Part shown: in pieces, positions 44,676 through 53,599 of the stretch
Numbering within the stretch: the stretch's first letter is position 1
Layout of the letters: each line of letters begins with the position of its first letter
Origin: Eubacteriaceae bacterium
Lineage (GTDB): Bacteria > Bacillota > Clostridia > Lachnospirales > Lachnospiraceae
Reading direction: 5' to 3'
Length of the DNA: 62,119 bases
Assembly (NCBI GenBank): GCA_910575665.1
Contig: CAJTFB010000023.1
Span: 1-62,119 of the forward strand
Translations under genes and position numbers: made by a program
The notes under the pieces: generated by a model
The model's database searches: none
Seen by the model: only the letters and a program-made list of their open reading frames with translations
What the model was told of the DNA's origin: nothing

Positions 44676-45389
44676 TTACAATTCTTTTCCTGCCATCAAA
44701 ATAAACTCTGAAAAAATCTTTCTGCTGTTTTCATCCACTAAACAGGAAAGCTCTGGATGCCACTGTATGCCCCAGATAAATCTTTTCTTCGGTACACACA
44801 CTGCCTCAATCAAACCATCCTCCGAAACCGCCATAGCAGACACTTTAGGTGCCAGTGTCAAAATTGCCTGATGATGATAACTATTTACCATAAGAGTTTC
44901 CTTTTTCAACAACTTGTACAATGGACTGTCCCCTATAATTTTTACAGAGTGCACTGGCACATCATATGGTGGTATCTGATGATGTTCTGTGTCAGAGGAA
45001 TGCTCTGATGGTAAATCCTGGTATAATGTTCCTCCCATAACTACATTGATGCACTGTATTCCCCGGCATATCCCCAAGAGTGGTTTATCCTGCTCATATA
45101 CCATGCGGAATAATATTGTTTCCATTTCATCCCGCTCATGACAACACTGCCCGCACATCCTAGAACGCCTCTGCGCATACAAATTAGGAGAAATATCTTG
45201 TCCACCAGCATATAAAAAACCATCCAATTCCTCTGCTAGCTGTTGTAAATTCTCTTCATCTGATGTTAAAGGAAGCATAAGCGGAATTCCCCCAGCCTGC
45301 TCGATCCCTTTCATGTAACCTGGTAGCATCCAATAACTTTCCCGTTCTATATCTACCAGTGGAACAATCCCTATAATTGGTTTCTTCAT
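44676..45389 (-). CDS. Class I amidotransferase, gamma-glutamyl-GABA hydrolase (PuuD-like)
   Basis: A 237-residue peptidase C26-type protein. PIIGIVPLVD...YMKGIEQAGGIPLMLPLT opens the fold. The nucleophile Cys is in PLLGICRGIQCINVVMGGTLYQDLP and the catalytic His in IWGIQWHPELS. Relatives hydrolyse gamma-glutamyl-gamma-aminobutyrate or other gamma-glutamyl amides. The start at 45389 has GGAGG 6 bases upstream. It is the last gene before the terminator at 44517-44553. With the ATP-grasp ligase and the M14-type genes upstream it suggests a conjugate being made and cleaved. Confidence 0.88.
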   Translation of the reverse strand: MKKPIIGIVPLVDIERESYWMLPGYMKGIEQAGGIPLMLPLTSDEENLQQLAEELDGFLYAGGQDISPNLYAQRRSRMCGQCCHERDEMETILFRMVYEQDKPLLGICRGIQCINVVMGGTLYQDLPSEHSSDTEHHQIPPYDVPVHSVKIIGDSPLYKLLKKETLMVNSYHHQAILTLAPKVSAMAVSEDGLIEAVCVPKKRFIWGIQWHPELSCLVDENSRKIFSEFILMAGKEL

Positions 45390-45440
45390 AACCATCCTCC
45401 AAAACAATGACTCTTTTCTCGTTGTTGGTATTTCACCATA

Positions 45441-46370
45441 TCAATACTTTTCTATTAACTTTATTACCGCAGTATTTGCGTATGTCAAAGGTTCATTATG
45501 CACAAAAAAGGCAACTCTGTTAGAAGGGGCATAAAGTGTTTCAAGGATATCGCCTTCATACGGATTTAAAATATTTGCCAATGGCTGCCCGATCTCTACT
45601 TCCTCTCCTGCCTTTACCATAGGCTCAAAAATACCAGACTTTGCCGTTTTAATTAAAAACATTTCCTCATCATGTACAACCTTGGAATGTATACGGCCTG
45701 GAACACTGTATTTTATCATTCCCTGCCCTGACAAAAAATTCATCACTGCCAGAACTGCCTGGCCTGCACTATTGGGGTCAATCCAGGAAGTTGTAGACGT
45801 ATACAGTGAAAATGCCTGTGTTTCCCACACCTGCCAGTTATAGTTTAATGTTGCTGTATCATAAGGCCTTACCTTGCGGATAATCACGTAAGGGAGGCCA
45901 AACTGCTTTGCTGTCTCAGGATCACTAAATCCCTCATCCATCAGCCGCACATGAGGGACAAAATCCCCCGGCATATAAAAAGATGTAAACTGAATGCCAA
46001 ATTGATACTCTGAAATCTCCTGAAAAACACCATCTGCAATTCTCTGGGTAGTTTCCCCCAGATTATATCCCGGAAACATTCTGTTAATATCCGTATTATC
46101 TGTTGACCAGAACCTTTTCTGTATGTTCATGGAATACGGATTGATGGAAGGCAGGATTAATATCTTATGCCCATCTGCAATTCTTCCTTCCTCCTCAAGC
46201 TGCTTCATTTTCTTAACCAGCCTAGAACAGCAATACAGCTGCTGCACTTCATTTCCTCTGGAACTCCCCACGATGCAGACCGACTTTTTTCCCTCGCCAA
46301 ATTCATATCCTGTCACACGGAATGCATCCCTGTACAGCCCCTTCATTTCATAAATCACTCTTTTATTCAT
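45441..46370 (-). CDS. M14/aspartoacylase-like protein lacking zinc ligands
   Basis: A 309-residue paralog of the preceding gene. The scaffold is conserved: ILPSINPYSMNIQKRFWSTDNTDINRMFPGYNLG, and a C-terminal beta domain GIFEPMVKAGEEVEIGQPLANILNPYEGDI. The zinc motif G-H-G-x-E reads SSRGNE, with R38 in place of the first His and E41 kept. The second His position is Q127 (FGIQFTS versus FDIHAS). A hydrolytic zinc site is therefore unlikely, and the protein may be a regulatory or structural partner of the intact paralog. The two genes overlap by 8 bases. Confidence 0.82.
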   Translation of the reverse strand: MNKRVIYEMKGLYRDAFRVTGYEFGEGKKSVCIVGSSRGNEVQQLYCCSRLVKKMKQLEEEGRIADGHKILILPSINPYSMNIQKRFWSTDNTDINRMFPGYNLGETTQRIADGVFQEISEYQFGIQFTSFYMPGDFVPHVRLMDEGFSDPETAKQFGLPYVIIRKVRPYDTATLNYNWQVWETQAFSLYTSTTSWIDPNSAGQAVLAVMNFLSGQGMIKYSVPGRIHSKVVHDEEMFLIKTAKSGIFEPMVKAGEEVEIGQPLANILNPYEGDILETLYAPSNRVAFFVHNEPLTYANTAVIKLIEKY

Positions 46371-47313
46371 AACCGCATACCTCCTTTTTCAACAGCCGCC
46401 CCATAAGAGAACCCTCCACTACAACCGGATAATCTCTTATGGTAAAAAGCATGCCGTCCTCGGGAGCCTGCACCTCATCCAAAATCTTTCCACATAACGG
46501 ATCTACAATCTGTCCTATGGTTTCATCTTTTTTCAATTTTGCGCCATGCTGTACTGTCGGGATAAACACGCCCCCAACACTTGCATTCAGATAACAGACA
46601 TCCTCAGGATTCCGTGAAATAATTGGTTTCCTGACCGGTTTTACTTCTCCCTTCCAGATCCCCATCTTCTTCATCAGCTGAAAAATCCCATCCACCATCT
46701 GCTCTCCATATCTCTGTGTTATGCGCATCCCTACCCCCATTTCTACTACTAACACCGGAGTCCCGATATGGTTCAGGCTGTATGCAAAGGTAGATTCTAA
46801 CACCGTACTGGCTCCATGTACCCAGACAAAATCAACATTAGCCTCCTCTGCCATTGGTACAAGGACATCCTGATGCAGCTCATTAATACGAATCTGCGGT
46901 ATCTCAGTCAGGTAAATATTGCTGGCATGGATATCAAACACGCAGTCAGAACCCGCCACATCCTCCATAATCCGGGCAACCACATAGTCCATCATGCTTC
47001 CATCAATATCCCCCGGAAATAAACGGTTCATATCCAAATCAAATGCCGGAATTCCCCTGGTAATCGAATCAATTCCCAGAGGATTCATTGCCGGATAAAT
47101 ATCTACAATTCCTGCCAGGCATTCTTTGTTCTGTTCTATACGCCTCTGCAGTTCAAAGCATACGTACTGTCCCTCCAGTTCATCTCCATGGATACCAGTA
47201 ACGACACTAATGCGTTTCATATCATCCGTGAAATTCTCTGGAGCAATGCGGTTTTTCCTAATCTCCAGCATCTCATCTACGGGCAGCCCCACTGCTGCTA
47301 TCGTCTTTATCAT
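46363..47313 (-). CDS. M14/succinylglutamate desuccinylase-aspartoacylase family deacylase
   Basis: A 316-residue zinc amidohydrolase-like protein. Zinc ligands are H42 and E45 in VVTGIHGDELEGQY and H129 in CVFDIHASNIYL; DLDMNRLFPGDIDG is also conserved. The C-terminal domain (VGGVFIPTVQHGAKLKKDETIGQIVDPLCGKI) resembles a biotinyl-lipoyl-like barrel. Family members cleave N-acyl or amide bonds of amino acids. The ATG at 47313 has AAAGGA 9 bases upstream; the frame runs 41 codons further into the transglutaminase gene. It lies between the transglutaminase-like gene and its zinc-less paralog. Confidence 0.88.
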   Translation of the reverse strand: MIKTIAAVGLPVDEMLEIRKNRIAPENFTDDMKRISVVTGIHGDELEGQYVCFELQRRIEQNKECLAGIVDIYPAMNPLGIDSITRGIPAFDLDMNRLFPGDIDGSMMDYVVARIMEDVAGSDCVFDIHASNIYLTEIPQIRINELHQDVLVPMAEEANVDFVWVHGASTVLESTFAYSLNHIGTPVLVVEMGVGMRITQRYGEQMVDGIFQLMKKMGIWKGEVKPVRKPIISRNPEDVCYLNASVGGVFIPTVQHGAKLKKDETIGQIVDPLCGKILDEVQAPEDGMLFTIRDYPVVVEGSLMGRLLKKEVCGYE

Positions 47314-47329
47314 GTTATTCTTTCCTTTC

Positions 47330-48118
47330 TCACTCACATTTTTCCACCAAAACAGATACCGTCTGCAACTGTGCCCCACTATTCCACATAAGCCCCCGGT
47401 TAATCGCACAATCTGATGCATCCCTGCCATGGCCAAGTTTAATATAATGATCTAATACCAGACAGTCATTTGTCGGGTCAAATGCAACCCACCGGCCACC
47501 ACAAAGCGCCTCTGCCCAGGCATGGCTTGCACCTTCACCAATAATCAGTCCACATACATACCGTGCAGGGATTCCCGCCATCCGAAGCAGTGTAATATAA
47601 ATATGTGCATAATCCTGGCAAACACCTCCACCCAGCCCCCATGCCTCATCCGCTGTAGTATTAACCTGTGTGGCTCCCGGCACATAAGAAAAATCCTGAT
47701 GCAGCCTGTGCATTAATGCCATGCATATTTCATAAGGGCTCTTACACTTTGAAAAATCCTGTGACCTGTAATATTCCGAAAGTCTGGAACCAGGTACACA
47801 CTTTCCATGGGGAACACGGAAAATACCGGTTGTTTCATCCCCGACCTCCTCCTCATAATCTGTCTGTAGGATTTCCACATCCCCGGTGGCCTGAAAGATA
47901 AACTGATTATGAGTCTCTGTCTCACAGCCATATATCTGCCTGTTTCCAAAAGAATCCTCTCCCCAGGAATACGTCGTTTCAGGCAATACAGAAAGCTTTA
48001 GTCCCAGTAAATGCTGCCTTGCATCTTCTTTTGGGATGCACTTAATTGTAAAATAACACCTGCCGACATATTCCTCATACTTAATTTCCATCTTATACTC
48101 AAAGTGCAATACTGCCAC
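47330..48118 (-). CDS. Transglutaminase-like cysteine protease
   Basis: A 262-residue member of the bacterial transglutaminase-like family always found with circularly permuted ATP-grasp and alpha-E proteins. The N-terminal beta domain (VLHFEYKMEIKYEEYVGRCYFTIKCIP) precedes the catalytic core with Cys in LGGGVCQDYAHIYITLLR, His in GASHAWAEAL and Asp in WVAFDPTND. GTG at 48118 is chosen because GGAG lies 8 bases upstream and it fits the family start. In this family the enzyme is thought to act as a peptidase or amidase. Confidence 0.87.
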   Translation of the reverse strand: MAVLHFEYKMEIKYEEYVGRCYFTIKCIPKEDARQHLLGLKLSVLPETTYSWGEDSFGNRQIYGCETETHNQFIFQATGDVEILQTDYEEEVGDETTGIFRVPHGKCVPGSRLSEYYRSQDFSKCKSPYEICMALMHRLHQDFSYVPGATQVNTTADEAWGLGGGVCQDYAHIYITLLRMAGIPARYVCGLIIGEGASHAWAEALCGGRWVAFDPTNDCLVLDHYIKLGHGRDASDCAINRGLMWNSGAQLQTVSVLVEKCE

Positions 48119-48137
48119 AAAAACACTCCTAACCTGT

Positions 48138-48165
48138 AACCTGTTACTATCCATGGTAACAGGTT
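48138..48165. repeat. Hairpin between alpha-E and transglutaminase genes
   Basis: AACCTGTTAC (48138-48147) and GTAACAGGTT (48156-48165) form a perfect 10-bp stem with an 8-base loop in the intercistronic gap. There is no T-run, so an mRNA-stability or operator role is possible. Confidence 0.5.
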
Positions 48166-48169
48166 ATTA

Positions 48170-48832
48170 CTATACAATTGCCTCAACATTAGATACAATT
48201 TTATAGTAATCCAAATCAGGATTTTCCACAAGGCTTTTCATCTGCCCCAGTTTTACCTTATTATAAACCAGCCCGCTCCTTTCCACCCTTGGAATCATGC
48301 GGCACACCTCTCTGATCAGTTCCTCCCTTGATACTTTCAGCCGTGCATACATATCAATACGCTCAATCCGTTTTCCTGCCTTAATCATATTCCGAACCTG
48401 CTCAGAATCAATCTGGTCATCGGCAATTCCCCAGAACGATAAAATATGGTCAAGGAGATACTGCAATTCTATCAGCGGTGACTTGCTTACTGCCGCCTTA
48501 TTCATATCATAGACAGCAAGCTGTATGTAAGAAAGCGTTTCCGAGCCAATGCTTTCCCTAAGTACAATGGCATTGTCATATGCCCGGTTAAGATTGCTGA
48601 TGATGGAATCCGGATTGTCCGCATCAAAAGGGTAACGCCTCAAAAAATCCTCCTTCGATGAATAAATGTTTGGTATATCAATGGATTCGCAAAATGTCTG
48701 ATAACTGTCAACTGTTTCATCAATCATGCTGTCAAACCTTGGAAAATAGAAACGAAGTGTCGTATATACACGCTCCGTATATCTTCCCAGCCAAAATAAA
48801 TGATCCGCCTGTTCTACTGATATAATACCCAT
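48170..48832 (-). CDS. Alpha-E domain protein (DUF403)
   Basis: A 220-residue all-helical protein starting MGIISVEQADHLFWLGRYTERVYTTLRFYFPRFDSMID, the classic opening of the alpha-E (DUF403) family. Its biochemical role is unknown, but it is encoded with circularly permuted ATP-grasp and transglutaminase-like proteins in many bacteria. The gene overlaps the ATP-grasp gene by 19 bases, so the two proteins are probably made together and may form a complex. Confidence 0.88.
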   Translation of the reverse strand: MGIISVEQADHLFWLGRYTERVYTTLRFYFPRFDSMIDETVDSYQTFCESIDIPNIYSSKEDFLRRYPFDADNPDSIISNLNRAYDNAIVLRESIGSETLSYIQLAVYDMNKAAVSKSPLIELQYLLDHILSFWGIADDQIDSEQVRNMIKAGKRIERIDMYARLKVSREELIREVCRMIPRVERSGLVYNKVKLGQMKSLVENPDLDYYKIVSNVEAIV

Positions 48833-50133
48833 GTGTCTTTAAAACCTCCTCCCTGTGATGAATTCACAATAAACGAATCTGTATTTCTGGAAAACCTCGT
48901 CAACCCGCTTTTCCAGACTAACGGTTCTTCCGCCATCACTACAAATGCTCTCAAATCTGCCTTTCTTGGCACAATTTCCCCATTGTCCACAATATCCAGA
49001 TCCTGAAAATCAATCACTTCCTGTGCAATAAACCTTCTTGGCTCTCTCTGTAACAGGGAAATAAAATCCTGCTTCTGCTGCTTTGTCATGGAACTGCCAA
49101 ATACAACACCATAGCCTCCTGCCTCTGCTACATCCTTCAATACCAAATCATCAAAATGGGCCAGAACATACTTCATATCTTCCTCATAAAAAGGCAGATA
49201 GGTTGGTGCATTACTAAGAATTGGTTCTTCATCTAAATAATACCGAATCATCTTAGGTACAAAATAATAAATTCCCTTGTCATCTGCCACTCCATTCCCC
49301 GGTGCATTGATCAGCGCAACATTCCCTTTCCTGAACACTTCATAAAGATGCGGAATACCTATCAGGGATTCCGGGTTAAAGTTCATCGGGTCCAGATACT
49401 CATCTGATATCCTGCGATATACCGCTCCCACCCTTTCCTTTGTGCCATCGGAAGCAATATAGTACAATATGTCATTTTCTACAACCAGTTCAGAACCCGT
49501 CGCAAGATGTGCCCCTGTCTTTTCCGCCAGATAGGAATGTTCAAAGTAAGCGGCATTATATCTTCCCGGCGTCAAAATCACTGTATGCCCTCCCGGGTTC
49601 ACATAATCCATCGCCCTTCGGAGCAAATCCGCATAATTACGGTTGTCCTCCAGCCTGTAATCATGAAAAGTATCCGGTGAACTCCTTCTACACAGCTCCC
49701 TGGCAATCATGGGATAGGATGCCCCGGAGGGCACCCTTAAATTATCCTCCAATATATACCAGTTATCATCCTTTCCCTTTACCAGATCAATTCCTGATAT
49801 GTGGGAATAAATATCTTTTGCCGGGACTACCCCCTCACATTCTGCCATATATCCACTGGAAGCAAAAATAAAATCCTCCGGGACAACTCCATCCTTTACA
49901 ATCTGTTTCTTACCGTAAATATCTTTTAAAAATAAATTTAAAGCCATAACACGCTGCTTTAGCCCCTTTTCCAGATGGCTGAATTCCTCATGTTCAATAA
50001 TCCTTGGAATAGAATCAAAGGGAAACAACTGTTCTTTAAAAATATTATTTTTATAGATTCCAAATTTTACCCCGTAGCGTGCTAACAGTTCATTGATTTT
50101 GTCTGTGTGCTTTAATAATTCCATCTGCTGCAT
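48814..50133 (-). CDS. Circularly permuted ATP-grasp protein (DUF404/DUF407)
   Basis: A 439-residue ATP-grasp amide ligase of the circularly permuted type: VKFGIYKNNIFKEQLFPFDSIPRII, FIFASSGYMAECEGVVP, YILEDNLRVPSGASYPMIAREL, VILTPGRYNAAYFEHSYLAEKTGAHLATGSELVVEND and LKDVAEAGGYGVVFGSSM. These are predicted to form amide bonds between amino acids or peptides, but no product is known. AAGGAGG lies 7 bases before ATG 50133. It has its own promoter (50220-50248) and a leader hairpin, and heads the six-gene run down to 44676. Confidence 0.88.
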   Translation of the reverse strand: MQQMELLKHTDKINELLARYGVKFGIYKNNIFKEQLFPFDSIPRIIEHEEFSHLEKGLKQRVMALNLFLKDIYGKKQIVKDGVVPEDFIFASSGYMAECEGVVPAKDIYSHISGIDLVKGKDDNWYILEDNLRVPSGASYPMIARELCRRSSPDTFHDYRLEDNRNYADLLRRAMDYVNPGGHTVILTPGRYNAAYFEHSYLAEKTGAHLATGSELVVENDILYYIASDGTKERVGAVYRRISDEYLDPMNFNPESLIGIPHLYEVFRKGNVALINAPGNGVADDKGIYYFVPKMIRYYLDEEPILSNAPTYLPFYEEDMKYVLAHFDDLVLKDVAEAGGYGVVFGSSMTKQQKQDFISLLQREPRRFIAQEVIDFQDLDIVDNGEIVPRKADLRAFVVMAEEPLVWKSGLTRFSRNTDSFIVNSSQGGGFKDTWVLYQ

Positions 50134-50159
50134 GGCGATTCCTCCTTCCAAATACTTTC

Positions 50160-50213
50160 CTAGAACGCCAAAAGGCGCTCTGCTTATTGCAGAACGCCTT
50201 TGTTCATAAACCG
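50160..50213 (-). ncRNA. Leader hairpin 1 (CAAAGGCG core) of the ATP-grasp operon
   Basis: The transcript starts near 50213. GAACAAAGGCG is followed by the inner stem TCTGC-aataa-GCAGA, and AAAGGCG pairs with CGCCTTT. A distal GTTC matches the GAAC start. The 3' arm ends in TTTT. The core and layout match two other leaders at 55449-55492 and 57025-57064. It may also act as the terminator of the upstream DUF1847 gene. Confidence 0.5.
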
Positions 50214-50219
50214 AATATA

Positions 50220-50248
50220 AGTATATTCCATTTTTCATTTTGTGTCAA
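50220..50248 (-). promoter_or_regulatory. Sigma-A promoter of the ATP-grasp operon
   Basis: On the minus strand a perfect TTGACA (50243-50248) and TATACT (50220-50225) are 17 bases apart, immediately after the DUF1847 stop. The hairpin at 50160-50213 begins at about the transcription start. Confidence 0.8.
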
Positions 50249-50255
50249 GTTTTAA

Positions 50256-50897
50256 TTAACTTCCTGTACAATCGCCCAGCAATTTTGCATAATATCCGTT
50301 TGCAAGATGGAGAGGTGCCACTGCATTATGTCCTGTTACACGATCCTTCGTTACCAAAGTAGTAACCAAGGCATCAGAATACTTATAAAACATACTGTCA
50401 TGCCCCACACATAAACCCATCACAATATTTAAATCTGTTCCTTCCGCATTTAACAACTTTGCCTGAAGAATTGGGTTGCAAGAATTGATTCCAATATTCT
50501 GACAATCCACATCAATTCCAAACTCCGTCTTTGCCACCGCACCTGCTTTACACCCTGCCCCATACACCTCGAAGCCATGACTTCTAAGTATTTTTGCCAA
50601 TTCTCTAGTTTCCTGAATCAGGCCGACGCAGGTGGCAATTCCGATTTTATGATATCCCATCCTTTTCATAAATTCGACGGTTTCCTGTACCCTTGTCCAC
50701 ACACAATATCCATCATATTCTACTTTGGCGGCAGTCTGCATCACCTTTCTGTTTTCACCGGTGTATTCCTTCATTGCCTCATTTTTAACAGTTTTATCCA
50801 TATGCGTTGTCAAACAAAACGGCGGATATGACTTATTTTGTACATCACAATTTACCACACCGCAATCCACACAGCTTCTCCTTACATCATTCTCCAT
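50256..50897 (-). CDS. DUF1847 putative metal-binding protein
   Basis: A 213-residue cysteine-rich cytoplasmic protein of the DUF1847 family. It opens with RSCVDCGVVNCDVQNKSYPPFC and later has IGIATCVGLIQETRELAKILRSHGFEVYGAGCKAG, FGIDVDCQNIGINSCNPILQAKLLN and VMGLCVGHDSMFYKYSDALVTTLVTKDRVTGHN. About ten conserved cysteines suggest zinc or Fe-S binding. The function is unknown. It follows the permease-dehydrogenase fusion by 32 bases and ends just before the next promoter. Confidence 0.85.
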   Translation of the reverse strand: MENDVRRSCVDCGVVNCDVQNKSYPPFCLTTHMDKTVKNEAMKEYTGENRKVMQTAAKVEYDGYCVWTRVQETVEFMKRMGYHKIGIATCVGLIQETRELAKILRSHGFEVYGAGCKAGAVAKTEFGIDVDCQNIGINSCNPILQAKLLNAEGTDLNIVMGLCVGHDSMFYKYSDALVTTLVTKDRVTGHNAVAPLHLANGYYAKLLGDCTGS

Positions 50898-50929
50898 TTA
50901 CTTCTCCTCCGTTCCACCGCTGAATGTCC

Positions 50930-53584
50930 TTACATTGCCTTTCTATATATCTCTGCAATTTCATCCTGAGTAAATACTATGGGATTATTTGCAACACCGG
51001 CAGCAGACACTTTCATACAGTTTTCTGCCATCCATGGCACATCTTTTTCCTCAATCCCAAGGTCTGACAAAGTATACTCCATATCAATATTTCGCAACAG
51101 GGTACGGATTTTGCCTGACAGATCGCCAGCCGTCAGACCACCAAAAATCCGGGCAATTTTTGCAAATTTAAAGTAATTTCCTTTATATGACTCTTCAATA
51201 ATAACAGGAGTCAATGCTGCCAATCCTTTTCCATGGACAATATCTTTCAGTCCACTTGCCGGATGCTCCATACCATGTGCCAGAGTGACACCTGCCGTAT
51301 TGATTACCATACCACCAATGGTACTGGCAAGTGTAATCTTTTCCCATTCCTCTTTGCCACCCCTGCCCTGATATACTTTTACAAGATTTTCTGCCAGCAG
51401 TTCTATAGCATAGACACTAAGCGCATCGGTAAAAGGCTGTGCAATCTTAGAAGTATACGCCTCAATACAGTGACACAGTGCATCAAAGCCTACAGAAGCC
51501 AATACATGTTTTGGCATAGTCATCATGCAATCCGGATCTACAATAGACACCTTTGCCACAATAGCATTGCATCTGAGAGATTTTTTGTCTCCATTCTCTG
51601 GATTCGTTAATACTGCAAACCCATTGCCCTCGGAACCAGTACCACATGTGGTCGGAATCAAAACCAACGGCAAGGCATGATCACTCTGTAACCTTCCATA
51701 AATATAGTCATTGATATCGCCGCCATTGACTGCCAAAAAAGCAATCGCCTTCGCGCAATCCATGATACTTCCGCCACCAATTGCCACTACCACATCACAT
51801 CCATTGGCTTTCGCGAGTTCCGCTCCCTCAATAGCAGTGGTTGTAAGAGGATTCTGTGCCACCTTGTCAAAAAGCACCGTATCCAATCCCTCTGATTTCA
51901 AATTTTCATCCACTCTGTCATATAACCCTGACTTTTTTGCACTGCTTTTTCCAGTCACAATCAAAACTTTCCTGCCATAAGGTTTTGTCAGTTCTCCTAC
52001 CTTATTCACTGTACCATTCCCAAACACAATATTCACCGGCAGGAAATAGGAAAATGCCATGCTGCTCTCCTGTACCGTTGCTGCCACATGACCACTGACA
52101 GTCTCCAAGGCAGCCTCCAGCACTGCTTCCTCCCTGTACTGCTGCCCATCTTCCGTGGCAATATCCACATGAAGGCCAAACTTTTCCCCGTATTTTATCT
52201 TACATATTGCAAAGAATACCACTCCCAGTACAGCCCAGCCGCCTGCCATAATCCATTCCTGCCATACCAGTGCGCTCCCAGAAAATGGGATAATATACAT
52301 AACCACCATGAAACCTGACATCATAACCGCCATTGCGCCAACAAACTTATAGTTTTTTACCTTGTATGGACGTATCATTTCCGGTGCCTTACTTCTCAAA
52401 ATAATAAATGACAGGGAGACCATACAATATGCCAGACAGCAGCCAAAGTTTCCGGCATCTACAATCCACACTAACATCTGACGTCCACAAAGCGGAGCCA
52501 GAATGGAAAGACCGCCAATCAAGTACAACGCATTGGTTGGTGTCTTGTGCTTTGGATGCAGTTTTGTAAAACATTTTGGAATCATATAGGAATCTGCCAT
52601 GGAATACATCGCACGGCTTCCGCCAATCAAAAAAGAATTCCAGCTTGTGACAATTCCACACATGCCACCGATAATCAACACTTTTGCCATCACGCTGCTA
52701 TGAAATGCTTTTGCCATGGCATCTGCTGTGACTAACCCGGAAGTCTGTGAAGATGCAGCAATTTCTCCCGCATTCATCACATATCCCACGCCAAAGATAA
52801 TCAGGGCATAAAAGGTAACCGCCAACACAATCGACAAAATCATAATCTTTCCAATTTTTTTCAATGGTACATTGATTTCCTCTGCCGCCTGTGGAATTAC
52901 GTCAAAACCAATAAAGTAAAAGGGCGTTACCACCGCTACCGCAAAAACTGTCTTTAAGATGTTTCCTGCAGAGTCACCAACAAACATCTGCCCCTCCAGA
53001 TTGGTTGCGTCCCCTGAAAACAGGGATGCCACAATAAGAAGAATACCAACACCACCGATAATTACTGTCAAAACAGTCTGCAAAACAGCCGCTGTCTTGG
53101 CTCCCCGCACATTGATATAGGTAATAAACAATGCAACCAACATTGCTACCGCCAGCCATGACGCATAGATATCAAATCCTGCCACAGTATATAAGTATCC
53201 CTTTAAAAACATCGGATAAATATATGTAATAATGGTTGGCAGAGCGCATGCCTCAAAGCATACTACACTGACATACCCTAAGATAATCGCCCATGTACAG
53301 ATAAAAGACCCCACAGGTCCCATCGCCTTATGGCTGAAAACATGCTCACCACCACACTGCGGCATTGCCGCTGTCAGCTCTGCATAAGTAAGCCCTACAA
53401 AAAATACCATAATGCCGCCGATTGCAAAACCGATTGCCGCTCCAATCACACCACCGGTTCCAATCCAGTCCCCGGTAGATACCACCCAGCCCCATCCAAT
53501 CATTGCCCCAAAAGCAATCACAAGGATATCCCATGCACTAAACACTTTGTCAAATTCCGATTTCTTTGTCTCCATATATTGCAC
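50930..53584 (-). CDS. Amino acid permease fused to iron-containing alcohol dehydrogenase
   Basis: One uninterrupted 884-residue frame joins two full-length proteins. Residues 1 to about 465 are an APC-superfamily permease with about 12 spans (VFSAWDILVIAFGAMIGWGWVVSTGDWIG, YAELTAAMPQCGGEHVFSHKAMGP). A charged linker (about 466-505) follows. Residues about 507-884 are a group III iron alcohol dehydrogenase: VVAIGGGSIMDCAKAIAFLA (NAD site), LIPTTCGTGSE, and metal ligands in SVGFDALCHCIEAYTS and LAHGMEHPASGLKDIVHGKGLA. The dehydrogenase would face the cytoplasm, next to the transporter exit. Substrates are probably an imported amine or amino acid and the aldehyde made from it by the adjacent aminotransferases. 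Confidence 0.88.
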   Translation of the reverse strand: MQYMETKKSEFDKVFSAWDILVIAFGAMIGWGWVVSTGDWIGTGGVIGAAIGFAIGGIMVFFVGLTYAELTAAMPQCGGEHVFSHKAMGPVGSFICTWAIILGYVSVVCFEACALPTIITYIYPMFLKGYLYTVAGFDIYASWLAVAMLVALFITYINVRGAKTAAVLQTVLTVIIGGVGILLIVASLFSGDATNLEGQMFVGDSAGNILKTVFAVAVVTPFYFIGFDVIPQAAEEINVPLKKIGKIMILSIVLAVTFYALIIFGVGYVMNAGEIAASSQTSGLVTADAMAKAFHSSVMAKVLIIGGMCGIVTSWNSFLIGGSRAMYSMADSYMIPKCFTKLHPKHKTPTNALYLIGGLSILAPLCGRQMLVWIVDAGNFGCCLAYCMVSLSFIILRSKAPEMIRPYKVKNYKFVGAMAVMMSGFMVVMYIIPFSGSALVWQEWIMAGGWAVLGVVFFAICKIKYGEKFGLHVDIATEDGQQYREEAVLEAALETVSGHVAATVQESSMAFSYFLPVNIVFGNGTVNKVGELTKPYGRKVLIVTGKSSAKKSGLYDRVDENLKSEGLDTVLFDKVAQNPLTTTAIEGAELAKANGCDVVVAIGGGSIMDCAKAIAFLAVNGGDINDYIYGRLQSDHALPLVLIPTTCGTGSEGNGFAVLTNPENGDKKSLRCNAIVAKVSIVDPDCMMTMPKHVLASVGFDALCHCIEAYTSKIAQPFTDALSVYAIELLAENLVKVYQGRGGKEEWEKITLASTIGGMVINTAGVTLAHGMEHPASGLKDIVHGKGLAALTPVIIEESYKGNYFKFAKIARIFGGLTAGDLSGKIRTLLRNIDMEYTLSDLGIEEKDVPWMAENCMKVSAAGVANNPIVFTQDEIAEIYRKAM

Positions 53585-53599
53585 CTCTTTTCTGTTCTG

